This document shows, piece after piece, positions 1 through 8,875 of a stretch of 44,103 bases of DNA (the stretch's first letter is position 1; each line of letters begins with the position of its first letter). Below the pieces are notes generated by a model that was not told the origin of the DNA, did not search any database, and saw nothing but the letters and a program-made list of their open reading frames with translations. Source of the DNA: an uncultured Bacteroidales bacterium (GTDB taxonomy: Bacteria; Bacteroidota; Bacteroidia; Bacteroidales; UBA4417); assembly GCA_903946925.1 (NCBI GenBank), contig CAJAXK010000024.1, forward strand, positions 1 to 44,103. The letters are read 5' to 3'. The position numbers and the translations under genes were made by a program.

Positions 1-113
1 AACAATATACGTGAGGCATTCCCGTTTTGCAGCGCAAAACCAAATTGTATGCCCATAAACCCGAAACTCATGTTCCAGATTTGCCCAAACGAAAGGCGAG
101 GTCTTTTTCCCAT
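1..113 (-). CDS. Sugar MFS transporter (SLC45-like), N-terminal fragment
   Basis: Not in the ORF track because it runs off the left edge. Reading the minus strand from the ATG at 113-111 gives 37 open codons starting MGKKR-like (MGKRPRLSFG) and continuing with IWNMSFGFMG and IQFGFALQN. That is the conserved N-terminus of the SLC45-like major facilitator family used by Bacteroidota for maltose or sucrose-type disaccharide uptake across the inner membrane (family memory). Only the cytoplasmic start and first membrane segment are present. A candidate -7 box on the minus strand (TATTTTTG) lies at 152-145, about 32 nt upstream of the ATG. A GTTTTGC-AGC-GCAAAAC hairpin at 24-40 is inside the coding region. 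The amylase at 10091 could feed such a transporter, but they are not in one operon. Confidence 0.8.
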   Translation of the reverse strand, partial: MGKRPRLSFGQIWNMSFGFMGIQFGFALQNGNASRIL

Positions 114-144
114 AACTCTAAATAATTATCGTGTAGCGATACCA

Positions 145-152
145 CAAAAATA
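145..152 (-). promoter_or_regulatory. Candidate -7 box for the MFS transporter
   Basis: The minus strand reads TATTTTTG, matching the Bacteroidota -7 consensus TAnnTTTG, and sits a plausible distance before the start codon at 113. No convincing TTTG -33 element is visible at the expected spacing. The rest of 114-351 shows no other gene. Confidence 0.4.
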
Positions 153-351
153 TTATTTCATTTGGAATATCTAAGCTAAATATTCAAAAATTATTGGTTT
201 CGGGGATTTGGTGAACGATAATCTGTTTTTGAGAGGTGTTTTTCACGAAAATTGGTAAAGACGAACCTAGGTATTTTTGTTGGGAAATAAGAAAAGCAAA
301 AGAATAGTAAACATGTCGGCCAAACAAAAATAGGTGCGGGAAAGTTTCGCC

Positions 352-1137
352 CTACCTTATATCCTTTCCCATTTCCTGCTTTACAATATTCTCGAACCGT
401 GTCCGGCTTAAATAATGGTCTTCAAGTAACTTGCCATCCTTTATCAAGCTAAAAGTCCCAAACCCGGAGGGTGTATTTCGGGCTTCTTCAGGTGTTAACA
501 GCTTTGTGACTTTCATTTCTATACCATAATCCGAGGCTGCTTGCACCAAATCATTTACTGATTTTTGATGCCATGGGCATTGGTCCGAATATACAAGGTT
601 CCAGTCTGTATATTCAGTTTGGTGCTTGGTCCAGTCGATAAAACGCGGTTGCGGGAATTTATCATCGAATGTTAAGCTCATTAGCTCAAAACGACCGAGT
701 TTGTCCACTTCACGATAACCGTTTTTCTCGAACAATGTCCTGTTTGCCATCCAAACGCCATTGCTGCTCATGGCACAAACCCCGGATTTATTGTTCTTAC
801 GAGCATCCATCTCGCAGTAATTGAGCAATGCTGAGCCAATGCCGTTTTGCCTTGCCTCCTTCACCATTAGCGCAATACATTGCACAAACAGGTAGTTTGT
901 TGCTTCAACCGGTCGCCAGGCAAGTTCGGAAGGGATATATTCGATAAAACCCAATTGCTTGTTTTGCTGGTCGGTGGCAATCCTGATTTTGATTCCCTTA
1001 TTGATAGCTGACTTAAACCAATCCATTTTTGAGGTGTAACCTGGCGCTTTTTTATCTTTTATACAGAACAAACCGATTTCGGAAACATTCGCTGGAGTTA
1101 CTTCAAGTATTGTTATTTCATTTGATTGAATGGTCAT
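352..1137 (-). CDS. GNAT N-acetyltransferase with C-terminal YoaP-like domain
   Basis: 261 aa cytoplasmic protein. Residues about 8-150 form a GNAT acetyltransferase domain; the acetyl-CoA pyrophosphate-binding turn is visible as ARQNGIGSALL (Q/RxxGxG/A type). The remaining ~100 residues match the YoaP-like domain that follows GNAT domains in YoaP proteins, with a CPWH motif recalling a thioredoxin-type CPxx site. The domain pair is a known architecture, so this is a full-length family member. The acetyl acceptor is unknown. It starts at a normal ATG and is followed downstream by the MFS gene. Upstream, 27 nt away, lies the DHFR-like gene on the same strand, so co-transcription is possible. 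Confidence 0.85.
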   Translation of the reverse strand: MTIQSNEITILEVTPANVSEIGLFCIKDKKAPGYTSKMDWFKSAINKGIKIRIATDQQNKQLGFIEYIPSELAWRPVEATNYLFVQCIALMVKEARQNGIGSALLNYCEMDARKNNKSGVCAMSSNGVWMANRTLFEKNGYREVDKLGRFELMSLTFDDKFPQPRFIDWTKHQTEYTDWNLVYSDQCPWHQKSVNDLVQAASDYGIEMKVTKLLTPEEARNTPSGFGTFSLIKDGKLLEDHYLSRTRFENIVKQEMGKDIR

Positions 1138-1164
1138 TTTTCAAATGGTTTATGTATCTGATAT

Positions 1165-1716
1165 TTATTTGATTATGTCTTTAACGTTTTTAGGTAGTCG
1201 GTAATGTAGTTGGGTCAGTCCGGAGTCGAATTGTTTTGCTGAGATGAGTTCCAGCTCCTGTTCAGGACGTCCATCATTAAAGAGCCTGGTTCCGTTACCA
1301 ACTAAAACTGGTACGACAGAAATTATTAACTCATCAAGTAATCCGTATTTCAAAAGTTCGTTCACTATTTCAGCCCCACCATCACAAAAAATGTTTTTTC
1401 CTTTTTCTGTTTTAAGTTTAGCAATAAGTTCCTTTATTCCGCCGGTATAAAACACTATTTTTCCAATACTTGGCCTTGCGGTTCTGGTTATGATAAATGA
1501 ATTAATATCAGCGTGCGGAAAAACCGGAACCTGCGTCATAACCCAATCGTATGTCCTGCGACCAAGTATAACAGTATCAATTGATTCAACAAATTGGTTG
1601 TAGCCATAATCCTCACTCTCGCGTTGAACAATTGATAAAAAACTTAGATCATCATTTGGTTTGGCAATATATCCATCTAAGCTTGTGGATATGTATAAAA
1701 TCACTTTTCTGTTCAT
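1165..1716 (-). CDS. Dihydrofolate reductase family protein (RibD C-terminal-like)
   Basis: 183 aa, one domain of the RibD_C/DHFR fold, close to the Bacillus YyaP/YwjB group. Visible motifs are the N-terminal strand with SLDGYIA, the GRRTYDWV segment, the nucleotide-binding CDGGAEIVN segment and the C-terminal IISVVPVLVGNGTRLF core that is typical of these NAD(P)H-dependent reductases. Substrate is not established for this subgroup; it is not the housekeeping folA. ATG start at 1716. It is downstream of the AraC gene (89 nt gap) and 27 nt upstream of the GNAT gene, all on the minus strand. Confidence 0.85.
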   Translation of the reverse strand: MNRKVILYISTSLDGYIAKPNDDLSFLSIVQRESEDYGYNQFVESIDTVILGRRTYDWVMTQVPVFPHADINSFIITRTARPSIGKIVFYTGGIKELIAKLKTEKGKNIFCDGGAEIVNELLKYGLLDELIISVVPVLVGNGTRLFNDGRPEQELELISAKQFDSGLTQLHYRLPKNVKDIIK

Positions 1717-1805
1717 GGTATTTTTTCAATTATAAAATGTATTTAACTCTATCTCAAGTTGCCCTTCTTCTAAATCCTTAATTGAAAGGAATCTATCAAA
1801 AACAT

Positions 1806-2684
1806 TTATGTTTCAATCATTTTCAAGAACTGTTTCCTGAAATCAGATGGCGTACACCCTTTTATTTGCTGGAAAATCCTGTTATAATGAGTAGTACTGT
1901 TAAAGCCCGACTGATAAGCCAATTGAGGAATACTGGTTTCGGGATGTTCGGACAACAATTTGCAAAAATGCGAAATCCGGATGGCATTTAAGTATTCTGT
2001 GAACGATTGTCCGGTAACTGATTTAAAAAAGCGGCAAAATGACGAATCTGTTAAATGTGTCAGTCTTGCTGCTGTTGAAATACTGATATTTTCAGCAAAA
2101 TGCTTTGCGACATACACAAAAATAGCGTTGATCCGTTCCATGTTGTATTTGTTTAATGAAGGCAAATAGCTTTCAGATGCTAAGAGATCATATCCCCTCA
2201 ATTTACTTAATTGATTTAGAATCAGCCAAAATCCTGTCAATTTTTCGAAATCGGAAGCTTTGAAAAGTTTAATTAAATTTTTACCTGTTGCGGTTGAGTG
2301 CTGATTATGAAAAGAAACTCCCCTTTGTGCCAACTGTAAAAGATTGTGAATTCCTTCAAATTCAGGGAAACCTGAAGATGCATCCGGAATTAGTTTGCTC
2401 CTGAACTGAAATACCACAGCCTTCGAGGTTTCAGCATCATTGAGGGATTTTTCCGAATTCCAAGAATGCGGAAGATTGCTCCCTAAAAGCACCAGATCCC
2501 CTTCGCGGAAGCTTTCAATATTATCGCCAACAATTCTTTTTCCACTGCCTCTAATTATGTATGTCAACTCATATTCAGGATGATAATGCCAAAAAGGCTC
2601 AAATGATGGCAAATCGAGCATCAGACTCTTCAACGAGGATTCCTTTTCAGTATTCGCTATTTGCTCAAAACTAGGCTTTAACAT
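1806..2684 (-). CDS. AraC family transcriptional regulator with cupin sensor
   Basis: 292 aa. The first ~150 residues form a cupin-like ligand-binding domain (HYHPEYELTYI, then GDLVLLGSNLPHSW, the usual AraC-family cupin signature). The last ~100 residues contain two helix-turn-helix motifs: the first around STAARLTHLTDSSFCRFFKS and the second around IPQLAYQSGFNSTTHYNRIF, followed by the conserved G-x-TPSDFRK ending. It is transcribed divergently from the GH127/GH92 operon across a 130 bp gap holding a strong promoter and a TTGAC/GTCAA inverted repeat. It is therefore a reasonable candidate for the operon's sugar-responsive activator; this role is inferred from position only. Confidence 0.9.
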   Translation of the reverse strand: MLKPSFEQIANTEKESSLKSLMLDLPSFEPFWHYHPEYELTYIIRGSGKRIVGDNIESFREGDLVLLGSNLPHSWNSEKSLNDAETSKAVVFQFRSKLIPDASSGFPEFEGIHNLLQLAQRGVSFHNQHSTATGKNLIKLFKASDFEKLTGFWLILNQLSKLRGYDLLASESYLPSLNKYNMERINAIFVYVAKHFAENISISTAARLTHLTDSSFCRFFKSVTGQSFTEYLNAIRISHFCKLLSEHPETSIPQLAYQSGFNSTTHYNRIFQQIKGCTPSDFRKQFLKMIET

Positions 2685-2725
2685 TATTTGTATTTTGTCT
2701 TATAAACAGCAAATATCTAAAATTA

Positions 2726-2743
2726 TTGACAAAATACGGTCAA
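2726..2743. promoter_or_regulatory. Inverted repeat between AraC gene and GH127 operon (candidate operator)
   Basis: TTGAC and GTCAA arms separated by 8 nt lie 17 nt upstream of the operon's -33 element. The location is typical for an AraC-family activator site, but there is only one copy and the arms are short, so this is a candidate. Confidence 0.35.
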
Positions 2744-2759
2744 CACTTGATAAATTAGG

Positions 2760-2792
2760 TTTGCATACACCTCTGATTTTTTTCTACTTTTG
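2760..2792 (+). promoter_or_regulatory. Promoter of the GH127/GH92 operon
   Basis: TTTG at 2760-2763, a 21 nt spacer, then TACTTTTG at 2785-2792: a near-ideal Bacteroidota housekeeping promoter. The start codon at 2815 is 22 nt downstream of the -7 box. Confidence 0.75.
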
Positions 2793-2814
2793 AATCAGCC
2801 AAATAAACCATAAA

Positions 2815-5655
2815 ATGAGAAAAACGATTTTCCCCCTACTTATGCTAACTGCATTGCTGACCAACAAGCCAACAATTATGGCCCAAACTGTAAACAATAA
2901 AGTTTATCAGGTAACAAAACCGCAGAATCAGAAACTGGAATACCTTCCGTTCGGAGAAATCAAACCTGCCGGTTGGATGAAACAGCAGATGCAGCATGAC
3001 CTTGATGGTTTTGTAGGCCATCTGGATGAACTGGTTCCCGATTTAATGGATGATAAAATATATGGAGCCGACCGACTTACAAAAGATCATAAATCAAAGA
3101 ACCTCGGTAATATCGGCCCGGATATGGATCCCCAATACCTTTGGTGGAACAGTGAAACTCAATCGAACTGGCGTGATGGTTTTATCCGTAATGCAATTTT
3201 ACTCAATGACACAAAGTATCTGGCAAAAGTGCAGGAATATATTGACTATATACTTTCAACCCAGGATGCTGATGGCTATCTCGGCATTTATTCCGGCGAT
3301 TTGCGCTACACTTTTAAAGACGAAAATGGTGAACTTTGGGCTAAAGCAACGGTTCTGCGCGGATTGCTTGCATGGTACGAATATACTCAGGAGCCCGAAA
3401 TCCTTCAAGCAGTTGCAAAAGCGGTTGACAATGTAATGAAGAATTATACCATCAACTCCAGTTCCCCTTTCAAATCGGTTAAGCCATTTGCTGGAGGCGT
3501 AACACACGGATTGGTTTTTACAGATATTCTTGACCGACTTTACCAGATTACCGGAAAGCAATTGTACCTCGATTATGCGTTATTTCTTTATAAAGATTTC
3601 TCTGAAAATATATTGGCGGAAGATGCGCAGTACGCAAAAATCATGAACCCTAACTATAAACTTAAGGAACATGGTGCCCATACTTACGAGCATTTGCGTC
3701 CATTGGCCTTGGCATATTTCACTTCTGGAAACCCCGAACTGAAAAAAGCCTTGGATATTTATCTTGATAGGATTGCGGATTGCACAACCCCGGCAGGCGG
3801 CCCAATTGGTGATGAATGGGTTGGTGAGCGGACGGCCAATGCCACACACACGGGCTACGAATATTGTTCGTTACAGGAATTGATGGACGGATATATCAAT
3901 TTGTTGCAAAAATCGGGCAATGCGCACTTTGGCGACCTCACCGAAAACCTGTTTTTTAATGCTGCCCAAGGAGCGCGGCTTAACGAGAAAAGCGCGATAG
4001 CCTATTGCAAAACCGATAATTCGTATCAAATGACAGGTTCCAGGAATGGGGAAGCTCAGGGAACCGAAAAGCAAACGCGGTTTAAATATTCGCCTGCGCA
4101 CCAGGATGTGGCCGTGTGCTGTTCACCAAATGCTGGGCGCATAATGCCATATTTTGTAAAATCCATGTGGATGAAAGACAGTGAAGGCCTTGTTTCTGCT
4201 TTGCTGGGGCCAAATGAAATTAAAACCACGATAAAAAACATTCAGGTTCAAATTGTGGAAGAAACCGATTATCCATTCTCAAATTCAATAGTTTATACTG
4301 TTTCAGTCGAAAAACCGGTGTCGTTTACCATAAAAATCAGGAAACCTGAATGGGCAAAAACATTTAAACTCAACTGCAATTTCACCGAAAAGGACGGATA
4401 CATTATTGTGACAAAAGCTTGGAAAAACAAGGAAACCATACAGCTTGAACTCGATGGCAAACCTGATTTGAAAAAGGATAGGAACCGGGAAAATTATTTC
4501 ACTTATGGCGCATTGGTTTTTGCATTGCCGATTGAAAGCAAGGAAACAATAACAAAGAAATATAGTGTTGAGGGGTTAAACGATTATGATTATGAACCTG
4601 TTAACCTTCAGAAATACAGGCTTTCTTCCTCTGAAAAACCTGAAATCGCAATTAAAAAACCTGAAGTTACTGCTAGCAAATGGCATAGTATTGAGATGAA
4701 TACCATTCTTATAAATGAAAAAACCGGCAAAGCCGAAAATGCAACTTTGGTTCCTTTGGGGGCAACCATTTTGCGTCAGGAAACCTTTCTGGATGAAGTA
4801 AACACTTCGTCAGGAACATGTGTGCGTTATAATGATTTCGCTTCAAAATATGTTAATCCACGCAGGGTTGATGTCTGGCTGCCTGATGGTTACGACGCAA
4901 AAAAGAAATACACTGTTCTCTACATGCATGATGGGCAGAATCTTTTTGACACCACCGTCAACACGTTTAACCACCAGGAATGGGGTGTGGATGAAACCCT
5001 TGGAAGATTGATTAGCGAAAAGAAGGTAAAAGATTGTATGGTCGTTGGCATTTGGAATACGGCTCAAAGGCATCAGGAATATTTCCCACAGAAACCCTTC
5101 GAATCGTTGAACCCCGAAGAAAAGGCCATTGTTACCAAACAGTTGCAGGCGGCAGGAAGAACCACTGAATTATTTAATCCGGTGTCTGATAAGTACTTGA
5201 AATTTGTTGTTGAAGAGTTGAAACCATTTATTGACAAAACCTTTTCCACATTTACTGACAGGGACAATACTTTTATCGCCGGCAGCAGCATGGGCGGATT
5301 GATTTCGATGTATGCAATTTGTGAATATCCTGAAGTGTTCGGCGGGGCAGCGTGCCTTTCAACGCATTGGCCCGGCACATTTTCGATGGAAAACAACCCG
5401 GTACCTGATGCATTTATCAGCTACCTGAAAAACAATCTTCCAATCCCTCAAAACCACAAAATCTACTTCGATTATGGCGATCAAACCTTAGATGCCATGT
5501 ACCCTCCTTTGCAGAAAAAGGTGGATGAGGTTATGAAAGTAAAAGGGTTTACTGATAAAAACTGGGAAACCAAATTCTTTCCGGGAAAAGACCACAGTGA
5601 AAAATCGTGGAACGAAAGGCTATCTGTACCCTTACTCTTCCTGTTAACAAAATAA
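2815..5655 (+). CDS. Secreted GH127-type glycoside hydrolase fused to CE1-like esterase
   Basis: 946 aa with a signal peptide (residues 1-23, cleavage near MAQ). Residues about 38-610 are a DUF1680/GH127-type (alpha/alpha)6 barrel. GH127 beta-L-arabinofuranosidases use a zinc-bound cysteine nucleophile held by an E-x-C pair and a CC pair; here E349-Y-C351 and C435-C436 fit, so the domain looks catalytic. From about residue 640 a second domain begins: a putative esterase of the alpha/beta-hydrolase fold (esterase D/CE1 group) with an oxyanion-region YMHDG, nucleophile elbow GSSMGG (Ser825), a candidate Asp near 889 and His927 (GKDHS). It probably removes arabinose-type residues and ester groups from the same glycan. 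First gene of an operon with the GH92 gene, 4 nt downstream. Specificity could be GH146 or another DUF1680 relative instead. Confidence 0.88.
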   Translation: MRKTIFPLLMLTALLTNKPTIMAQTVNNKVYQVTKPQNQKLEYLPFGEIKPAGWMKQQMQHDLDGFVGHLDELVPDLMDDKIYGADRLTKDHKSKNLGNIGPDMDPQYLWWNSETQSNWRDGFIRNAILLNDTKYLAKVQEYIDYILSTQDADGYLGIYSGDLRYTFKDENGELWAKATVLRGLLAWYEYTQEPEILQAVAKAVDNVMKNYTINSSSPFKSVKPFAGGVTHGLVFTDILDRLYQITGKQLYLDYALFLYKDFSENILAEDAQYAKIMNPNYKLKEHGAHTYEHLRPLALAYFTSGNPELKKALDIYLDRIADCTTPAGGPIGDEWVGERTANATHTGYEYCSLQELMDGYINLLQKSGNAHFGDLTENLFFNAAQGARLNEKSAIAYCKTDNSYQMTGSRNGEAQGTEKQTRFKYSPAHQDVAVCCSPNAGRIMPYFVKSMWMKDSEGLVSALLGPNEIKTTIKNIQVQIVEETDYPFSNSIVYTVSVEKPVSFTIKIRKPEWAKTFKLNCNFTEKDGYIIVTKAWKNKETIQLELDGKPDLKKDRNRENYFTYGALVFALPIESKETITKKYSVEGLNDYDYEPVNLQKYRLSSSEKPEIAIKKPEVTASKWHSIEMNTILINEKTGKAENATLVPLGATILRQETFLDEVNTSSGTCVRYNDFASKYVNPRRVDVWLPDGYDAKKKYTVLYMHDGQNLFDTTVNTFNHQEWGVDETLGRLISEKKVKDCMVVGIWNTAQRHQEYFPQKPFESLNPEEKAIVTKQLQAAGRTTELFNPVSDKYLKFVVEELKPFIDKTFSTFTDRDNTFIAGSSMGGLISMYAICEYPEVFGGAACLSTHWPGTFSMENNPVPDAFISYLKNNLPIPQNHKIYFDYGDQTLDAMYPPLQKKVDEVMKVKGFTDKNWETKFFPGKDHSEKSWNERLSVPLLFLLTK

Positions 5656-5659
5656 GGAG

Positions 5660-7834
5660 ATGCAATCACTTAGAAAACTAATTACGGTTTCTGTCTACTT
5701 TGCTTTACTAAGTTTCGAAGTAAAAGCGCAAAAACAGCAAACTGATTACACCCAATTTGTCAACACATTTATTGGAACCGATGGAACCGGCCACACTTTC
5801 CCCGGCCCATCCATGCCTTTCGGGATGGTGCAACCAGGCCCCGATAACTGCGAAGAAGGCTGGAATTATACAAGTGGTTACCAGTATCAGGACAGCGTAA
5901 TCATGGGATTTTCGCAAACACGCTTCAGTGGGACCGGTATAAGCGAAATGGGCGATATTCTGATGCTTCCTTTCGCCGAAACCAGCGACATAACACTGCG
6001 AAACCGCTATTTCAAAAATTCTGAAAAAGCAAGTACCGGTTACTACACCCTCACCAAAAAGGATCAGGTAAAAGTAGAACTCACCTGTTCGGAACGGGTA
6101 GCTTTTCACCGATATACTTACCCACAGCAACAAAGTTTTTTACTTGTCAACCTGCAACATGGGCTGCGTTTCCTTACCGATAGCCTGATACTGGAAAGCA
6201 AGGTTAGGATCGAAGATAAAAATACCATTTCAGGCTATTGCCACACAAAAAACTGGGTGGAACGGAAGTATTTTTTCGTGATCAAATTTGACACACCTTT
6301 CACAAAGTCCGAACTGCTCGCGAAAAGCCCGAAAGAAAATGCCCCGAAATATATCCTGTCCTTTGACCTTGACAATAGAAAAGTTTTGCTGGTGAAAATT
6401 GCTTTATCCACCGTGGATATTGAAGGGGCTAAACTCAACATGAAAACTGAAATTCCGGGTTGGGATTTTGAGCAGGTGAAAATAAATGCCAAGAAAACCT
6501 GGAATGATTATTTGGGCAGAATTGATATTGAGGCTGAGCTAAAACAGAAAGAAATATTCTATACTTCTCTATATCACTTGTTTTTGCAGCCATCGAATAT
6601 TGCCGATGTGAACGGGAAATATCGCGGGGCAGATGACAACATTGCTCTGGCGCCAAATAATGAATATTATTCCACCCTTTCGATATGGGATATTTATCGC
6701 GGGGCATTCCCCTTACTGCAAATTATTGCTCCCGAAAAAATCAACGGCATAATCAATACCATGCTGTTGCACCACAAGGCAGCCGGTTTCCTTCCTATTT
6801 GGACCGCTTGGGGCCAGGACAATTTCTGTATGATAGGCAACCATTCCATCCCAATGATACTTTCTGCTTTCAACAAAGGATTCACAGGGTTTGATAAAAA
6901 CGAGGCGCTGAAATCAATGGTAGAAACCTCCACAAAAAGCCATATCAATTCCGATTGGGAATTGTACAATAAATATGGGTATTATCCTTTTGATAAACTG
7001 GATAATGAAGCCGTAAGCCGTACCTTAGAAAGTGGTTACGACGACTGGTGTGTTGCCGAAATGGCATCAAAACTCGGTGATAAATCAACTGCTGAAATTT
7101 TCCGGAAACGGGCCAATTACTACAAGGAACTTTACGATACAAGCACGAAACTGTTTCGCGGCAAAGACACCAAAGGAAACTGGCGCAGCCCATTCGATCC
7201 TTTAGCTGCCACTTCGCCCATGAATAATCCGGGCGATTACACCGAAGCCAATGCCTGGCAGTATTTCTGGACACCAGCCCAATATGATGTGGATGGAATG
7301 AAAAAGCTTTTGGGTGGAACCGATGATTTTACCAAACAACTCAATGATTTTTTTACCATCGAAGCTCAAAACCCGAACAAATTTCTCGGGCAGGAAGCCA
7401 TGATTGGGCAATATGCTCATGGCAACGAGCCTGGACATCACATCGTGTACTTGTACTCCTTTTCGAACACTCCGAAAACCGGGCAGAAGTACATACACCG
7501 TATAATCAATGAGTTCCATAACAATACGCCAAACGGAATGATAGGCAACGACGACTGTGGTCAAATGTCGGCTTGGTATATTTTGTCAAGTTTGGGATTT
7601 TACCCGGTGAATCCAGCTAACAATGAGTTTATTTTGGGTGCGCCGCAACTGAAAAAGGCGAAGTTGAATTTGCAAAACGGGAAAGTGTTTGAAATCAAAG
7701 CAAATAACATTTCTTCGCAAAATATTTATTCTGATAAAGCGATCTTGAATGGGAAAATACTTGACAAACCGTTTATTACATTTGAACAGATAATGAATGG
7801 TGGTAGTCTCGATTTTGAAATGGGAGAAAAATAA
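5660..7834 (+). CDS. GH92 family alpha-mannosidase
   Basis: 724 aa with a signal peptide (cleavage near VKAQ, residue 24). It has the two-part GH92 layout: an N-terminal beta-sandwich opening VNTFIGTDGTGHTFPG and PFGMVQPGPDN, and a C-terminal (alpha/alpha)6 catalytic domain. Signature motifs are SIWDIYRG, TEANAWQYFW, GNEPGHH (Glu590, expected general acid) and GNDDCGQMSAWY (Asp631/632, expected base site with calcium-dependent catalysis). GH92 enzymes are calcium-dependent exo-mannosidases acting on alpha-1,2/1,3/1,4/1,6-mannosides; the linkage cannot be read here. The ATG follows AAGGAG, a Shine-Dalgarno-like sequence unusual for this phylum, overlapping the stop region of the GH127 gene. 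Probably periplasmic or surface-exposed. Confidence 0.93.
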   Translation: MQSLRKLITVSVYFALLSFEVKAQKQQTDYTQFVNTFIGTDGTGHTFPGPSMPFGMVQPGPDNCEEGWNYTSGYQYQDSVIMGFSQTRFSGTGISEMGDILMLPFAETSDITLRNRYFKNSEKASTGYYTLTKKDQVKVELTCSERVAFHRYTYPQQQSFLLVNLQHGLRFLTDSLILESKVRIEDKNTISGYCHTKNWVERKYFFVIKFDTPFTKSELLAKSPKENAPKYILSFDLDNRKVLLVKIALSTVDIEGAKLNMKTEIPGWDFEQVKINAKKTWNDYLGRIDIEAELKQKEIFYTSLYHLFLQPSNIADVNGKYRGADDNIALAPNNEYYSTLSIWDIYRGAFPLLQIIAPEKINGIINTMLLHHKAAGFLPIWTAWGQDNFCMIGNHSIPMILSAFNKGFTGFDKNEALKSMVETSTKSHINSDWELYNKYGYYPFDKLDNEAVSRTLESGYDDWCVAEMASKLGDKSTAEIFRKRANYYKELYDTSTKLFRGKDTKGNWRSPFDPLAATSPMNNPGDYTEANAWQYFWTPAQYDVDGMKKLLGGTDDFTKQLNDFFTIEAQNPNKFLGQEAMIGQYAHGNEPGHHIVYLYSFSNTPKTGQKYIHRIINEFHNNTPNGMIGNDDCGQMSAWYILSSLGFYPVNPANNEFILGAPQLKKAKLNLQNGKVFEIKANNISSQNIYSDKAILNGKILDKPFITFEQIMNGGSLDFEMGEK

Positions 7835-7862
7835 TGCTAAGCAAAAGCTTCTGAAATACCGT

Positions 7863-8735
7863 CTAAAAAAGGGATAACTGAACCGTTCGAACATTTGTTT
7901 CCACTGGTTTATAGACACCAAATACCTGATATTTTTCTCTTAGTTTCTTGATTTTCACGCTTATTTGCTGTGCATAAGCCGCATCAGCTGTTGAAGTTGC
8001 ATATAATTTGGCAAAATCGGAGTACAAATCAGGAAAATGCAGTTTAATCAGTGAAAGGAATTTCGTTTTTACATCTCCCCTCAAAAACAATATACTGGTA
8101 ACCACATTGTCTATTCCATACGCTTTTGCCAGCCGGAAAACCGTTTCCAAATTTTCATCGGTATCCGATATAAGGGGAATTATTGGCATAAATCCCAAGG
8201 TTGTGCTCCGGCTGATGCCTTTAAATATCGCAAGCATTTCGAGCCTTTCGATGGTTGGGGATGCACCTGGTTCTATTATTTTGCGGATGGATTCGTCGAA
8301 TGTGGTGATGCTTGTGGCAATATCAACCGATGTGATTTCCGACAGTTCTTTGAGAATCTCAAAATCGCGCAAAATCAGTGTTGATTTCGTTTGGATGAAA
8401 ACAGGATTTTTATGCCTTTTTATAACAGCATAAATCTTTGGTAGCAATTCGTATTTTTTCTCCAAATGCTGGTATAAATCGGTAGTTCCACCAATTTTTA
8501 TCTGAGCACAACTCCATTTTTTCTGGCTCAATTCCTTTTCCAGCCTTTCGGATACATTAGTTTTGACCAGAATATCTTTAAAAAAATCATCAAGCCCCAG
8601 GTATTTATGCGAATATTGGGCAAAGCAATATTTGCATCCGATGGTGCATCCCCTGTATGGGTTTAAATCCCAATGGGTTGGAAATGCATCCGGATGAAAT
8701 GTCAGTACTTTTTTTGCCTGGATTTCTTTTATCAA
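7863..8735 (-). CDS. Radical SAM protein of the spore photoproduct lyase (SPL) family
   Basis: About 290 aa. The radical SAM 4Fe-4S cluster motif is CTIGCKYC (CxxxCxxC) in NPYRGCTIGCKYCFAQYSH, the form found in SPL-like proteins. Later IKIGGTTDLYQHLEKK and STLILRDFEIL are typical of the SPL/Rv2578c-type group. Bacteroidota do not sporulate, so true spore photoproduct repair is unlikely to be the role; the physiological substrate is unknown. The start is uncertain: TTG at 8735 is the first start codon in the track, but the frame stays open to a stop at 8771-8769 with only a CTG in between. It converges with the GH92 gene, 28 nt apart. Confidence 0.85.
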   Translation of the reverse strand: MIKEIQAKKVLTFHPDAFPTHWDLNPYRGCTIGCKYCFAQYSHKYLGLDDFFKDILVKTNVSERLEKELSQKKWSCAQIKIGGTTDLYQHLEKKYELLPKIYAVIKRHKNPVFIQTKSTLILRDFEILKELSEITSVDIATSITTFDESIRKIIEPGASPTIERLEMLAIFKGISRSTTLGFMPIIPLISDTDENLETVFRLAKAYGIDNVVTSILFLRGDVKTKFLSLIKLHFPDLYSDFAKLYATSTADAAYAQQISVKIKKLREKYQVFGVYKPVETNVRTVQLSLF

Positions 8736-8875
8736 AAACAGCGGGTTGAAAAATGAGCCGAAACACGTTTAGCCCATTTTTGGATTATAATTTATTGTCT
8801 TTTCCCGGAATTTTCAATCAAGGTAATTTGCTGACAGTTTGCCTTTATACAGATCATAAAAAAGTTGGGAAGATA

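Noticed and set aside
24-40. GTTTTGC/GCAAAAC hairpin as a terminator or riboswitch
   Set aside because: It lies inside the coding sequence of the MFS transporter and has no U tract.
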